Shown in pieces: positions 37,501 to 49,980 of a DNA stretch of 64,000 bases. The stretch comes from Callaeas wilsoni. Its lineage: Eukaryota > Chordata > Aves > Passeriformes > Callaeidae. The notes under the pieces were generated by a model. The model was given only the letters and a program-made list of their open reading frames with translations, made no database searches and was not told where the DNA came from. The first letter of the stretch is position 1. Each line of letters starts with the position of its first letter. A program made the translations under genes and the position numbers. The DNA is taken from contig VWPU01004541.1 of assembly GCA_013398955.1 (NCBI GenBank), positions 47,456-111,455 on the forward strand. Direction: 5' to 3'.

Positions 37501-40500
37501 CCATTGTCAGTTATTCACTTCTGCCTTTCAGCTTCCTGCAGCCCTGAGAGGAAGATCATTTCTCTCGGTGTCATATGTCTGACTGACCCAGCAGACACAA
37601 AATTGTTTCCTTTTTACCAGTGAGGGACTGTGCTCAGAATGGCAGGCACAGGTTTGTTCAACCCCAACCAACAAAGAATGTGAAACATAGGAGGCCGGGT
37701 GGACAGAGACTGGTGAGAAAGCCTGAAGCAGATTGTAAAGGTGTTCCTACACTGAGAAAGCTCCAGGAGGAAGCGTGAAGGCCTACTTGATGTTTTTTCT
37801 TCTGCATTTTCATAGCTAACCTGCCTGCTTACCCAACCTAAGCCCTTACCAAAGACAGTTGTGAGCAAACAACAGGATTTTCATGCTGTGCTCATGGCTT
37901 TCCAGCCCAGAAATGCCCACTTGATCCTTTGCTCTGGATTTACTACCCTCACCTCAGCACCCCTCTCTCTGTGACGCCTCTCATATGGGAAAGCATGAAG
38001 AGAATAATAAAGGATGAGACAAACAGAAGAAATAAGTGTGCAGATCTCATGGCTTTCAAGCTTAGCCTGGATCAAATATTTCTGACTGGTAAGTGTGGTT
38101 GAAGAAGCTCAGATGCACTCCATTCTAAATTTGGAGAGGTATTCTTTCTTTTAATTGCCTGTCATGCAGCTTTCACACATACTAATTTAACCTGAAAAGA
38201 GTAATCAAATTAAATAGATATATATTCTTAGCTGCACTAATTCCTTTTATTCAGCCATAAACCTCTGTTTCAAAAAATTACTTTCTTTTTCCCTTGATGA
38301 ACTTCTGGTTGAGTTAATGAAGGAAACTGGTTCACAAAGAAGGCATACGAGTGGCAGAACTGCCACAGGTGAAACCGTAGACTCGTGTGGTCCAAACAGG
38401 AGTTTAACTCTACCTTCCAGCACTGCAAGCTGCTGGCAGAGCTCATCCTCTTTGTCTGGCAGCACCCTCTAAGCATCACCTTCAGCTGGGCAGCCTGGAC
38501 AGACTGGTTTATTGTAAGCACATGAAACAACTTGGCACATCAGCAGTGCCCATGCAACAGCTATTTTTTCATCCTGATTATTGTCACATGTACTGTTATT
38601 TGACAATTTTGGCTGGCAGACACACAGAAAAAGTGCTTTTTTTCTTTTCTGCTACTCCCCTTTAATGCAATGGGAGTTACTGGAAGTAAAATCAGTTAGT
38701 ATCTAAACTGCAAAAGTTATATACCGAGTACTAAATGTACTAGAGAGAAACAAGAAATCCAAAACTAATACTTTCCTTTAAGATGTAAGCACAAGTAATT
38801 TAATGTCTATGTCTGGTAAAGCATGGAAAAAAAGTAGATCCATGACTTAATTGTCAAAAAAAAAAATCTTGATTTAAGTACTATGAGCACTATAGCCAGA
38901 CCTGATGGAAGGAACAAGAAAGGCTGAGTGAAACTTATCCATTTTCATTGTTTTATGTTGCAGATGGGACCACGACAAGAACTCAGGAAACCTGGTGCCC
39001 TGTACTGTCTTCCGTGCATCAGGCACCTCTTCCTTCCACGGCATCAAGGTAAACAGAAGTGCTGAATTTGCCTGAAGTGCTCCTGGCTGATTCAAAGGGG
39101 TACATTACATTACCCAGGTCAGTCAGACAAGCACAGAGGCTCCGTTTCATTTGCCTTCAACTTCCCCCAGACTAAACCATCAGACCCACATCAATCACTG
39201 GGTGTAAAAGACATGGAGTAATTGGACTAGGAGGTTGTCAACAGACTGAGGCCTTCTGTTCAGAAAACAGATGTCTTGGCTTTTCCTTGGTCTTGTTTAT
39301 TCTTCATAAATACCAGAGCAAGACAGCAGAGTCACTATTATCTCGTAACAACGTTCTGTTAATCAGGCATGTCATTTGCTTGTATGGCCCAACCTTCTGC
39401 AGATCCCAGGCATTCCCCTTCCACAAGAATTAACCACAAAAATACTGCAGCCTAGCTGCTTTATGACCATGGGTAGGATCAATTTGTTTTGTGCTTTCAG
39501 GCACTGATCTTGCAACAGCAAACATACAGACACTATGGCAGGATTTTTTACATAAATAAGGGGTTCTGACCACCATCTTTCCTTTTTCAATGGCAGTTTG
39601 TCAAGATCTTTTGCTAATTCCCAGCTTAGTAAAGAGACAGCATTGAACTAAGGCACAGCACATCCTGCCCAAAAGGCCCTGAAAAGCAATCAACAGAGTG
39701 AAAGCCAGGTTAAAGTAATAATTACACCAGAAGCATATTATTGGTGGGCTAAAATCAGGAAATAAAAGGAAAAGCAAAAAAAGAGGGAAAGAAAGAGAGG
39801 AAAGAAAAAAGGCAAAAGAAAATCAGGAGTTAAAAGAAGTAACCAAAGAATTTAAGAAAGAAATATGAAGTTAGACATTGCAGCCTGAACTCACATCATG
39901 ACAGAGAGGATCCATGGGCTTACGCAGAAACCAGAAACAAGGACCAAGAAGGGGATGGGGCAGGAGGAATCCCATTTTCCATGTGTGGACACACTTCCAG
40001 ATGATCTGCAAATTACAATATTCCTGCCTAGAATGCAAACTATTCTTACAGTGCCATTTGCTTCAGCGTAACAATAATCTGTAACATCAGCTTGATTCCC
40101 CCCAAGTATCTGGATTCAGAAGTTTCATCAGGAATAGCCACTGTAAGCTTCCCCAACTCCTAGCTGAAGGGGGTAGGTGGCACATCTCCTATCCCCACTG
40201 TCTGTGCTGGAAATCTTTATATTTTAGCAGGAACAGCTGCACTCAGTATGAAAACCTTGGTACTCTGCAGTGAGGACAGGTTCAGTACAAAACCCTAACA
40301 TTTTTTATCTTAGAGGATGCTTTAAAACCCAAGTGAATCCAAGTAACAGCCCAGCTTTCCCGCAAATACTCAACTAACTTTAGCAAATATGGACCTGGAG
40401 GTTGCCTCCCACTCTACATACGGGCACTGCTCCGCTATAACTGCACCCTGACATCCTTGCTGGAACTTTTATATTTTGCTTCATTAGGGCATGTGTTTTT

Positions 40501-41469
40501 CTTGCTGGCAAAATGTCTACAGACTTCAATAAGAGCAGGATGTGGACTATTTTTTGAAGCTTCTAATTTCCATGTCTTGTGAATTTTACACACTTCTGTC
40601 CTCAGAGGTCACGTGGTTCAAAACCAGTCTCAGTATCTGTGTGCAAACATAATATCCTTTGCCAAACAATCAAGCACTACAGATGTGTAGATACTAAAGA
40701 AAAAAAATAAAATAAAACAAAACCAAACCTTACATAACATTTTATACATGCAATGGAGATGCACGGTATTTAGAAAAATTAAGGAAAAAGTGGGATGTGA
40801 TAGAAAAAAAATTGTGTGACTGCACGTGGGTGGGTGCACCTCCCCTATATGGTCCTCTATAAGGGTATGCTTCAGGTGTCATCTCCAAAAGTGAAATGGA
40901 GACACTTGGTAGGAAGGGAAGCAAAAAAAGAAAAGCTTTTTTCCTCTCTGAGCCTCTGCTTGGTGTCAGCACTGGTGTTAGATGCACTCAGTCTCCTCCC
41001 TCAGCATGCTGTGAAGTGCATGTGGCCAGCAGAACCGGCATCTTTCCTTCCCATGTCTCACAGGATAACCAGGCTTTCACACAAATATTTCAAGTGCATT
41101 CGTCTCTCCTGGTTCTTTATCTCCCCACAGAGCTTCGCTGCAGTTCAACACTTACTCCACCTACACGGGCTGCAATTTTATTTAGGCTTCATTTTTACGA
41201 AATATCAAATGTTATAAAGGATGCCATTGTTATAATTACTGAAAGCACCATCAAAAAGAAAAATGCAAGTGTAGCTAGATGTCAGAACACAGGGTTTTTT
41301 TCAGGAGGGTGTCAGACTCCCCAGTGAACAAGTTTAGCCTTCGGTTTTGCACATCAGGGTTGGGGGCAAAGTGGCTTGAGGGAGCCCTATAGAGGTACTT
41401 TTGCTTCCCTGACTTCTCACACAATATTCTTTCAAATGAATTTAAGGCTTTTCTTGTCCAAATCCCACA

Positions 41470-41575
41470 CTGCAGTTTTTCTACTATTATGCAAATAGAT
41501 TAATCAGCCAACGCTCCAGTGAGAATTAATTTATATTTGAATCAAATGAGGCCTTAGATTCTTTATAACCCAACC
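41470..41575. promoter_or_regulatory. Candidate enhancer: octamer plus homeodomain sites
   Basis: An ATGCAAAT octamer (near 41489) runs directly into AGATTAATCAGCC, followed within 70 bases by GAATTAATTTAT and TTTGAATCAAATG. This is a POU site with adjacent homeodomain sites, a combination typical of neural enhancers. The sequence is non-repetitive. Function is inferred only. Confidence 0.35.
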
Positions 41576-44500
41576 CCCAGGCCAAGGCCTGGGCTAGGTA
41601 GCAACCTCATATTATTCATTTGACGAAATGTGAACTGACATAAATACCATGGCTAACTTTCAATCCGATTACCCCGTTACCTCACATCAATGCTCTCCCA
41701 GCCATCAGCCTCCAGCGTCCCTCCTTTCACCAGCACAGCCAACAACTGACAACTCCTCCCTGATAAACAAGCACCCACGCTGCCACCTCGGACCCCCACT
41801 CTTAACCCATCATTCCTGCTCAATGGCCCTTATTCAACAAGGTACTTTATTTTGTTTGTAGGAATCGGGGCCCTAAACAACACAAAAATACTGTTTTGCT
41901 GAGGCTGTGATTCAAAGCTGCCCTTTCAGAGCTGCTGAGCCCTCGAGGCACGAACAATAAACATCCAAAAAAATATGGGACCATCGTGTCCAGCCATACA
42001 TAGATATTTATAACACACATGCACACACTTAATTTAATACAGTCACTGACATCTGTTATCTTTCGTACTCTCCTTAACCCTTTAAAAAAAAATAAAGCAA
42101 TGTTTGGGGCTACTATGTCCAAAGGTCAATGTAAAGTGAACCCACATTTTACACAGCACCCTTATACTAAACTCATGTTGACAACCACTAAATTCTTTCT
42201 ATTGCCTTGCACAGGAACTTGTTTTTTTAAAAGGCTTCCCTCTCCCCCCGCCTTTAAAACTGTAAGCATTTAAAAAGCTTGGCTAAACAATCCACCAGGT
42301 GTGAGAAAAGCCTTTTCTGTGCAAGCAGCTCTGTGTCAGAAAACCTACACTTTCTAATTAGATTAGCAAGCAAGGACTGAATAGCTCTGATCAAAACATC
42401 CCCCCTCTGCATATTGTTTATAGTGCATAACTGATAACTAAGCTTCTCTAGTCATGGCTAAAATCTACTTAAAAACAGGAGTCCTGCACACTCTGGAATT
42501 TAAATGAAGAGAGAAAGAAAACAAAGTGCACATTCTTAAAAAGCTATGTGTAATTACTTGGCTTTCTTGCTTAAACACAGCTTGATTTGAAAATATGTCA
42601 TAAAACAAACCTTGTGATTTAACAGCAGGTCCTCATGAAACCATCACTTAAAACAGGGCTAAGAAAGAGATGTGGTTTTTTGCCTTAAAAACATTCTTCA
42701 TAGTGAACTCAGGAAGAGAAGGAAGACAAACCTCTTAGCCACATGGCCCCAGCACCGAGGGACATCCCAGACCCCTGTCAGGAGAGCTGAAAACTCCTCA
42801 GCCCAGGAGGATGACTTGTCTGTCTTTGTGGATTTTTTCCATGTGGCCAGACAATCTCCTTGTGTACTGGAGTCGGTTTCCCAACGTAAAGAGCAAGTTT
42901 GAATGTGCTGACTTCCTGGACACACTAAAAGTGGGGTAAAAAGGAGTTGCAGCACCTTAGAGAGTAGATCATCCCTACCTGTTCCTTCAAAGGAGAGGCC
43001 TACGCTCACCTGGATATGATGCTAAATGGAAAATAAGGTTCTCCCTAAGCCTTTCATAGAAAGCTTATATATTTTCCTCAGAAATAGTGACACTGTGTCA
43101 CAGCCCTGTTTCATCTGCCCAGAGTGCAAATACCTCAGTTTTGAATTTTGAACTCAGCCAGTCCAGTCTGACGTCAGTCCCCTTTCGTACTGTGGGGCCT
43201 GGGACCAGATGCAAATCCTTGTATGTACCAATCTTTCCAAAGAGAGACCTCTAATTACTGATTCTTCCTGCTAAGGTCAGCACACCTCATAAATCCCATC
43301 ATTATTTCATCCTTCTTAAAACAATCTTTTAAATATTAGGGCTGGACAACCAGAACAGAGACCAAAAAGCCACCTTCTCTTTGGCTAGAGGACACTGCGG
43401 AAATAGCAGAAGATAACAAGAAGACATTCTCCATTTTTCCTCTCACAAATCTGGAGACAGTTGCCACATACACAGCAGTGGATGGAAATTTTCCATGCTG
43501 TCCAGCTTGCTCCTGCTTCTGCTATAAGGGCAGAAGCGGCGAAAAGGCCCAGACATGAATTGTCCTGGCACAGAAGTCCAGCGCCATTGCTTGAAGTGCC
43601 CCGAGACAGAGGGTCTGAACACAGCCAGCAGTGTAGTCCTGTCTCTACACATCCCCCCCTGCTGATTTATTTATCTGTAGGAGCAGGAGACATTCACCAA
43701 AAAAGGAGGATAGAAAATTTCTTGTATAATACCATTAGGGAAGGTTAGATTAAGGTTGATAGGTGAGGGACTAAACTTCCATTTAAGACCTAAGACAGAA
43801 CAATTTAAAAGACACCAGAGAAATACCCCTTATCCCAGTACATCCATGAATGAGGAGGCTGCAAACATAGCTTAAAGCTCCATTAAATTCCTCCCCTCTG
43901 AGCTTTCTGGGTCTGACGAGTCACAGCCAGAGTATGGGTCCTCAAAAAGAGCCCTGTCCTGTGCTAGGACAACATGACCTTAGCAGATTTCATCACATCA
44001 GACTTTAGATCTGCTAAATCCCATCTCATGCCCCTAAAGACATTTCTAGAGGCATAAAACTTGATCCTCTCCACCCTCTTATGTTTTTAATAGAGAACGA
44101 AAAACTGAGAGAAAAAAAAGACAAAAATCATGACATGATGAGAGCCAAGAATGTCAATGCAACCGCTAAAACATGGTTTTTGTAAAGTAGTTCTCATTGC
44201 TACAGGTGTGACAAGAAACCTGAGAGAAGCTGTTTCATCTTATGGAGATCTTCTTCAAACATCCTGGCTGTCTCATTCTAAACTTCAGTTGCCTTTGATA
44301 TTTCCCCCTGCAGTACCAAAACACTCCTGACAAAGTCCTGAAAGGAGACAAGTGCATTCAAATTCTCCTAGGGCTTAACCCCACCGCATTGAAATTACCG
44401 TGAGTTTTGCCCCTGACTTCAGCCCTGACAGAACAAGCAACATTCTCAGGCCAAAGGCATGGGAAAAAGCTTTTCTACAACTCTCTTTACATGCTCACAC

Positions 44501-47329
44501 TCACCTTAGTCCCAGAGATTTCCGTTTGCTTTCAGAAAGCTGAAGGCATAAATGGGCAACACACTTCATCATGTATCTGTCCAATCTCATGGCTGCTGGA
44601 AAACAAGTGGGGCATTTTAATTCTGTTTGTCAGAAAGAAACATGGTCCTCTGAGAAGGGATGTGCTTTCTGCAGGCTGGGGAAGCTCCCAGGAGAAAGGC
44701 CTTGGCTTTATCAAGAAAGATTCTTAAGGTCAAGGACCTCATCAGCTGTTCCTGATGATGAAATGGAAGAGCCTTCACCTGTGGACATCAGGGAGCTGCA
44801 CCGCTTGCAAAGCAAAGCCCAGAGTAAGAGTGGTTCTGTTCTAGTCTCAGGATGAGCCAAGTGTTACCTGAAGAGAACATCTGTTTCTCACAAGTGGACA
44901 TTCAGTGGAAAATCTACCAGCTCTGCAGGAATCCAGTCATCCTGAATTTAGATACCTACCCTTGAGAATCCTGAAGAGATGTCCATGATGCCTAAGAATA
45001 TGAAGCTGTTAATTCCTTGGGCATTATTGCTTCTTGGTTTTCTGTACCTGAAGCAGCTCACTTGGTAAAAGCATCCCCAAGGGACAACAGAAATACAGCT
45101 GTTTTCATTCATTTCCCTTCCCATTTACACAAAGCAACTGGGAGCAGAGCACATGGACCGTACAGACCAGTGCTTGCTAACTCATTTCTCAGTGGGTCTG
45201 TGCAGGAGAACCATGAGGGGCAGTTTGTCATTCTTCTGCCAGAGCTCCAGAGATCAGACACTCTCCACATCAACATCTGCAAGAATAGCCCAGTACTTCT
45301 GGAAAGCGAGCATCCTGTCTTTACTGAAGAGGTCCACACAGTTACTCTCATCCTCTATGGATGCAGGGCAGTTTAGCAGCACCTTGTAGACATGAACATA
45401 GCTGTGGTCAGGGCATGGTCTGTAACTGAACCGTCTAACTGCAAACCCATTGCCTTGGTGGGCAAGGTCACAAATGCAATACTTACAAGAAGAAAACACT
45501 AAATGCCTAGGGAATCTGATGATCAAAAAATCTTGGAATTCACATTTTTATTTTTTTTTAAATATTCCCCCATTTCAATTGTGAGAGCATTAGAGTATGT
45601 CAACAAGGAAATTTTGCACTTGTATTTACTAAAGAGCTGTTACATAGTATTTGAATTTCCTTTCCTTCCTTATCATATGGCTTCGGCTCCTACCAAATGA
45701 TGCACAGGCCCTTTCAGCACCTTCACATGGGACTTAGAGAGAAAAACACTGCCCCCACAACAGCTGTTTTCCCCACTGAATCATGACGTCTGAAGGTATT
45801 TTCACCTAGAAGGAGCAAAGTGAGCCTCCCAGCCTATCACCGTCCTTCCGGCTACCAGCACATAGCTTGAGGAAGACTTCCCATTGGGAAAAGTATTTCC
45901 AGGTACCTGAGCTCTCATCAGCATCTCTCTCCTGAGTCTCCCTCTTAAACCTTCCCAGACAGACTTAAGCCCACAGGAAGTGCAGCATCAGTTGGCTGGC
46001 ATGGAAGGATTCAAGGGGTTGAGGGCTGACGTTCTAGCCCTTTCAAGAAAAGTGCACAAACAAGAGAAGGTCCAGGTTTTATCCTACAGGTAGTTAAATA
46101 GTAGTTCTATTCTTTCTCTGAGAGACAGAGGTCCTTGTGTGATGTTCTAGCAGGAAGAGGGGTAGAGAGCAGCCTTTAAATTCATTCTTGTGGCAGACGT
46201 CAAGGGAGTGTGTGGGCTCAAGGACCCTCAGTTCAAGGTGACAGCAAACTCCCATATTTGCTAAAATCCACCTCAGGACACATTCATTCTCCTGCTGAAT
46301 TGTGCTGAGACTCCTGTCCTCCAAAGAAAGCTGTCCTTCCTGTCATAACCTGGAGAGTGAGGAACAGAACTGGGTCTTAATGAGTGGAAAAGTCAGGGGA
46401 TCGTCAAGTCCCAGCACCTAAAATTGCAAAGAGATTTCAACGGATCAGTCAGCAGAGAAATTTGCCATTGTCATAAGCAAAGGATCACAACTTCAGTTTG
46501 CAGTGAGGAGGTAGGAGTACTCTTAAGAAATTATTTGAGAAGGATTTTTAATTCTTCTGACCTCCTTGAGCAACATAAGAGAAATATGTTTTTGAGTAAG
46601 TAAATGGGCAAGTTTCGTGTTCTGTCGTCCTTCACATTTCATCTGCACGGTCTAGTTTGGAAAGCCTTGGGGCAGAGACCGCAACTGGAACCAGCAGGAC
46701 CCTGTCCACCAACATCTGAAATCCAAACTGCCACTGTCCAATTCCCAGCAAATTTCCACTGGGCCAAGTAATCACGAAATTTAGGCAGCAAATAATATTG
46801 TATTTTGCAAATCCTAGCTCTCCAAAATGTGCCAATCTGAGCTCGTGAGAGGAGTTGCTTTTAAGGAGGTTGTGTGGTCGTTTATTAGACAGATCAGTGG
46901 AGAAGAAAGAAGAGGAATTGTTCAACTCTAGATTTTTTTTTAAAACAAAAGTAGAGGTTGGGGAAAGGATAAAAGGACAAAATGGACAAAAATAATCAAA
47001 TTTGGAAGAAAGGATGCAAATTAAACAGGCTTGGAAGGAGTTAGTAAAGCGCAAGCAAGACACAGAGACTAAACTAAAGTTAATTACTTTTGACACGATC
47101 AGATCATCTGGTTGCATTTCAGGCTGCGTGCACTCTGGGCTGGCCAGCATGAATGGCGAGGGAAAAGAAAGTAACTCTCCCCTCGAGGTCCCTTTGCCAA
47201 GTCTGGGCTGTGCGCTCTGTCCGAGATCCCTCTTTCTTTGCGCAGAGAGAGAGAGGGGGAGAGGAGAGAGAAACACAGTTAACCACCTGTCAGGGCTGAG
47301 GACACAATAAGGCAGCCCCCAAAAGAGCT
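41576..47329. other. Intergenic DNA, no gene established
   Basis: Non-coding or undetermined. The interval 42250-42650 has enhancer-like text (TTTCTAATTAGATTAGC and others; see findings). Minus-strand frames at 45109-45526 and 46094-46324 and the 235-codon frame at 46632-47339 are open but match nothing I know and have no splice or promoter context. A CT/GA-rich patch lies at about 47245-47270. Confidence 0.45.
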
Positions 47330-47720
47330 TTTCATGCATGCGTAATATATTTGTTCAGCTATTCACTTAATGAAGCTGATAAATGTGATGCAAAACAATA
47401 GTCAAGTTAATCTATTTAGTAAAATGTTTTGAGACTCTCAGGCGATGTTAAGGAGGGTAGTGTGCTCGGGGACATTTTCATTTCAATACGCTCATCTCTC
47501 CCCTCTTAGGGGGGTTTCAAGCAACCTATGTGAATATAATTTCTTATAAATGTGTCTTTAATGGGTTTAATTCACCCTTGCCAGCTGTTTTTTTAGCTAT
47601 TTTGTAAGAGCAAAACAAACGTGCCAGGCTTGGAAAGCTAGTTAAAATTAGTTTCGGTCACTGGGGCCAAGCTATATTTCCTGCAAACCATCTGCTTGAT
47701 TGGCACAATAGAAGGATTTT
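47330..47720. promoter_or_regulatory. Candidate DBX1 upstream enhancer
   Basis: About 390 bases of complex AT-rich sequence sit immediately upstream of a CpG island, 3.7-4.1 kb before the DBX1 start codon. They hold homeodomain cores (CACTTAATGAAG, AAGTTAATCTATT, TTTAATGGGTTTAATTC, GTTAAAATTAG) and a LIM/GATA-like GCTGATAAATG. Mouse Dbx1 is known to be controlled by several kilobases of 5' flanking DNA, so this is a reasonable place for a neural tube enhancer. The assignment is inference. Confidence 0.4.
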
Positions 47721-47814
47721 CAAGAAAAGGGGGGATCTAGAAGAGCTTTGAACGAACCAACAGTTACTGTTCCTTGTGCTTGAATTCTAAAGGTGAAGAC
47801 TTAGGTGTCTTAAT

Positions 47815-48480
47815 ACAGCCTCGCCCCCGCAGCCTCCATTCAAGCTGCCGGCGTGGTCGATGAGCATCGTTAGGGGGCTGGGACACAGCAGGGACGGAGC
47901 ATCCCTCCCCCTCTCCCGCCGCCCCCCCCCCGGCGGAAAAAAAGGGAAAAAAAAAAAAAAAAGAAAAAGAAATGGTGGAAAAAAATTAGAAAACAACCTA
48001 AAAGGCGCGCACACACGTTTGCACCGCAGCTTTAGGGAGGAAGAAGCCGGGCACTGCGGGGCCGAGCAGCCCGGGGGGGGTGCGGAGCGGGAGTCGGCTG
48101 GTCCACAAGGAGCGGCTCTCGGCTTGGGGAGGGAGGGAGGGACGAGAAATTCGGCTTCCACCCGGCTACGGGAAGCGGCCCGGCAGCGGCAGGGGCTGTC
48201 CCGCGGAGGGTGTCCCGCGTGGGGCCGCGCCGTGGCGGTGATTGAGACGTCCGTCTCCCGGGGCCGGGGATGCGGGAGAGGGATGGGGCTCCCGAGCGCG
48301 GCTCCGAGCTGGGGGGGCGCCGGCCCGGCCCTGCCCAGCCCTTTGGTCTCCGGATTTGAAGTGCTGGCTCTCCCAATTTCATGCGGATTACGAGCCCCGG
48401 ACCGGGACACACGCAGCTTCGACCCCCACCTCCCCCTCCCTACCCCTCACCAGCCGGCAGTTTTGGGTTTGGGCTCTTTT
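47815..48480. promoter_or_regulatory. CpG island upstream of DBX1
   Basis: GC content and CpG count jump sharply here (GCCGGCGTGGTCGATGAGC, GGGGCCGAGCAGCCCGG, CCGCGTGGGGCCGCGCCG and similar), interrupted by an A-rich stretch at 47937-48000. Open frames on both strands over the island (up to 222 codons) are the usual by-product of few stop codons in GC-rich DNA and contain no domain. The island may mark a promoter of a non-coding or alternative DBX1 transcript, or simply a Polycomb-type developmental CpG domain. Confidence 0.65.
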
Positions 48481-48489
48481 TCCCTTTTC

Positions 48490-48990
48490 TTTTTTTTTTT
48501 CATGACAAAGAAAGTGAGTGACTTTTAAGAAATAAATTTGAAGATAACGACATTAAAATGAATGGCAGGAAACACAAAACTGCCTGAGCATAGGTCAAAC
48601 GGCATTAGTCACAGGTTTTATCCTGAGACATTAGAATTCCCTTTCTCTTAAATGATCACTGCCTTTGAAAAGAAACTTCCAAAGGAGATCTCTTAAAATA
48701 AGATCCTTTCGTCTGATTTCTTCGTTTCTTTTGGTCTATCTTCCCTTTCAATAGATGTCTAGTCCCTTTTGCCGTGGTGCTTAAGGAATTCTTTATGAGT
48801 GTGCTCAGACGCATCACAAGGAACCGGGTCCACGCGTGCCCCAGCATGCGTTTGACCCAACCTTCCAGAAAATGTCAGCCCCTCTTTTTTAAAACCAGAG
48901 AAATTAGCAGCAGTTGGTCTATAGTGAGACAAAATGCCCCCAATGTATATGTAAAGAAAGGAGTAAATCATTTCAAAGGAAACGTATAAT
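48490..48990. promoter_or_regulatory. AT-rich block between CpG islands, candidate element
   Basis: Between the two CpG islands the sequence returns to AT-rich, complex, non-repetitive text with homeodomain-like cores (CATTAAAATGAATG near 48551, GGCATTAGTCAC near 48601). It has no coding frame. Function is unproven. Confidence 0.25.
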
Positions 48991-49004
48991 GACTGTAAAA
49001 AACT

Positions 49005-49600
49005 AAGTGTTCTCGGAACAGCCCGGGCGGAGCTCAGTTGGGAAACGCCGGGATCGGGGAGCGGCTGCGAGAGGGGCAGGGAGCAGGGCACAGAGATGGG
49101 ACCAGGGGCTGGCGGGGCGCCAGGTAATTATTTTATTGGGAAAGCCCCGTTTGCTTTTTCCATTCGCTACCGTCCCGCTCGCTTGCTAAAATAACACCCT
49201 GAGAGCAGGGCTGCGCGTAAACGGGGCTTGAGGTAACCCCGGAGCGCCCTGGGTGGGGGCGGGGGGAGCGCTGAGCCCGGAGCAGGGCGGGGCAGCCCCC
49301 GCTCCCCCCGGCACCCCCCGACACCGTGGTGCCCGAACAGCGGCGGGGGGCAGGTGGCGGGGACCCGTCCGCACCCCCGAGCCCCTGCGCTCTGCCCGCG
49401 CCTTCCTTCCCCTTTTTCTTTACCTGCTAAGCATCAAGACGCACAAAACTGGGGAGCGGGGGGGGAAAGCTCCAGCGAGGTTTTATTTCAAAGTGATGCT
49501 TTCAGACGGCGGACCTTCCAAGTCAGCCGTCTGCAGGTGCTCATCTGCTGGGGGCCGGCGAACAGCACCGGGACAGCTTGTCAGGATCATACAGCTTCGA
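49005..49600. promoter_or_regulatory. Second CpG island upstream of DBX1
   Basis: GC- and CpG-rich DNA (GGAACAGCCCGGGCGGAGC, GCGGCTGCGAGAGGGG, GGTGGGGGCGGGGGGAGCG) lies 1.8-2.4 kb before the DBX1 ATG. It has no TATA box and no supported exon. Long frames on either strand are composition artefacts. Confidence 0.6.
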
Positions 49601-49980
49601 GGGCTGATTCCATCCTCTCTAATAAATAACTTTTTGATTTGAATCAAGGGAGAGGTTTAACAGACTTTCTTTCTTCCCTAATGTGATATAAATCGCAGAT
49701 GCACTTTTATTGAATGGTTAAAGCATCGACATGGAGATAATCAACACAAAACGTCCGGACAAAAACCATCGAGAGAAATAAAGCTGGTTAATAAGATTTT
49801 TGAGAAAGCTTTGTGTTAAAAAGTAAAAAGGGAAAACAGCTGAAGGTGACAGTTAGTTCATGGTTAATAGGATAAAGGCTGCATGGTTGAGCTGCACACT
49901 TCTGCTTGCAAAGGTTCAGACACACCAAAGGGCTGAATAGGGTACTTTTAAAACATAGGACATTTAACACATCTGTTATA
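49601..49980. promoter_or_regulatory. Candidate DBX1 upstream enhancer
   Basis: The block contains CTCTCTAATAAATAAC, TTGATTTGAATCAA (a near-palindrome), TGGTTAATAAGATT, GGAGATAATCAAC and a TTCATGGTTAATAGG stretch. It is dense in homeodomain-type cores, complex, and has no coding frame. It lies about 1.5-1.8 kb before the start codon. Enhancer activity is inferred from composition and position. Confidence 0.35.

Larger units (their letters stand above)
33421..41469. other. Intergenic DNA, no gene established
   Basis: AT-rich non-coding DNA with a T run at 33644-33661 and an A/G-rich low-complexity patch at 39760-39850. The longest frame is 146 codons on the minus strand (36836-37276), of which I can name no part. 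Small palindromes are listed separately. No exon, RNA gene or named repeat was recognised. Confidence 0.5.

Noticed and set aside
1..47000. Search for HTATIP2 or PRMT3 exons on the 5' side of DBX1
   Set aside because: No frame resembled either protein. They probably lie further out, as this side is a desert.
46632..47339. 235-codon minus-strand open frame
   Set aside because: No recognisable domain and a leucine/serine/phenylalanine-rich composition. Part reads across a CT/GA-rich low-complexity patch, and there is no promoter or splice context.
47787..48528. Frames of 207 and 222 codons over the CpG island
   Set aside because: They lie on opposite strands over the same GC-rich DNA, include lysine or phenylalanine runs from homopolymers and lack any domain.
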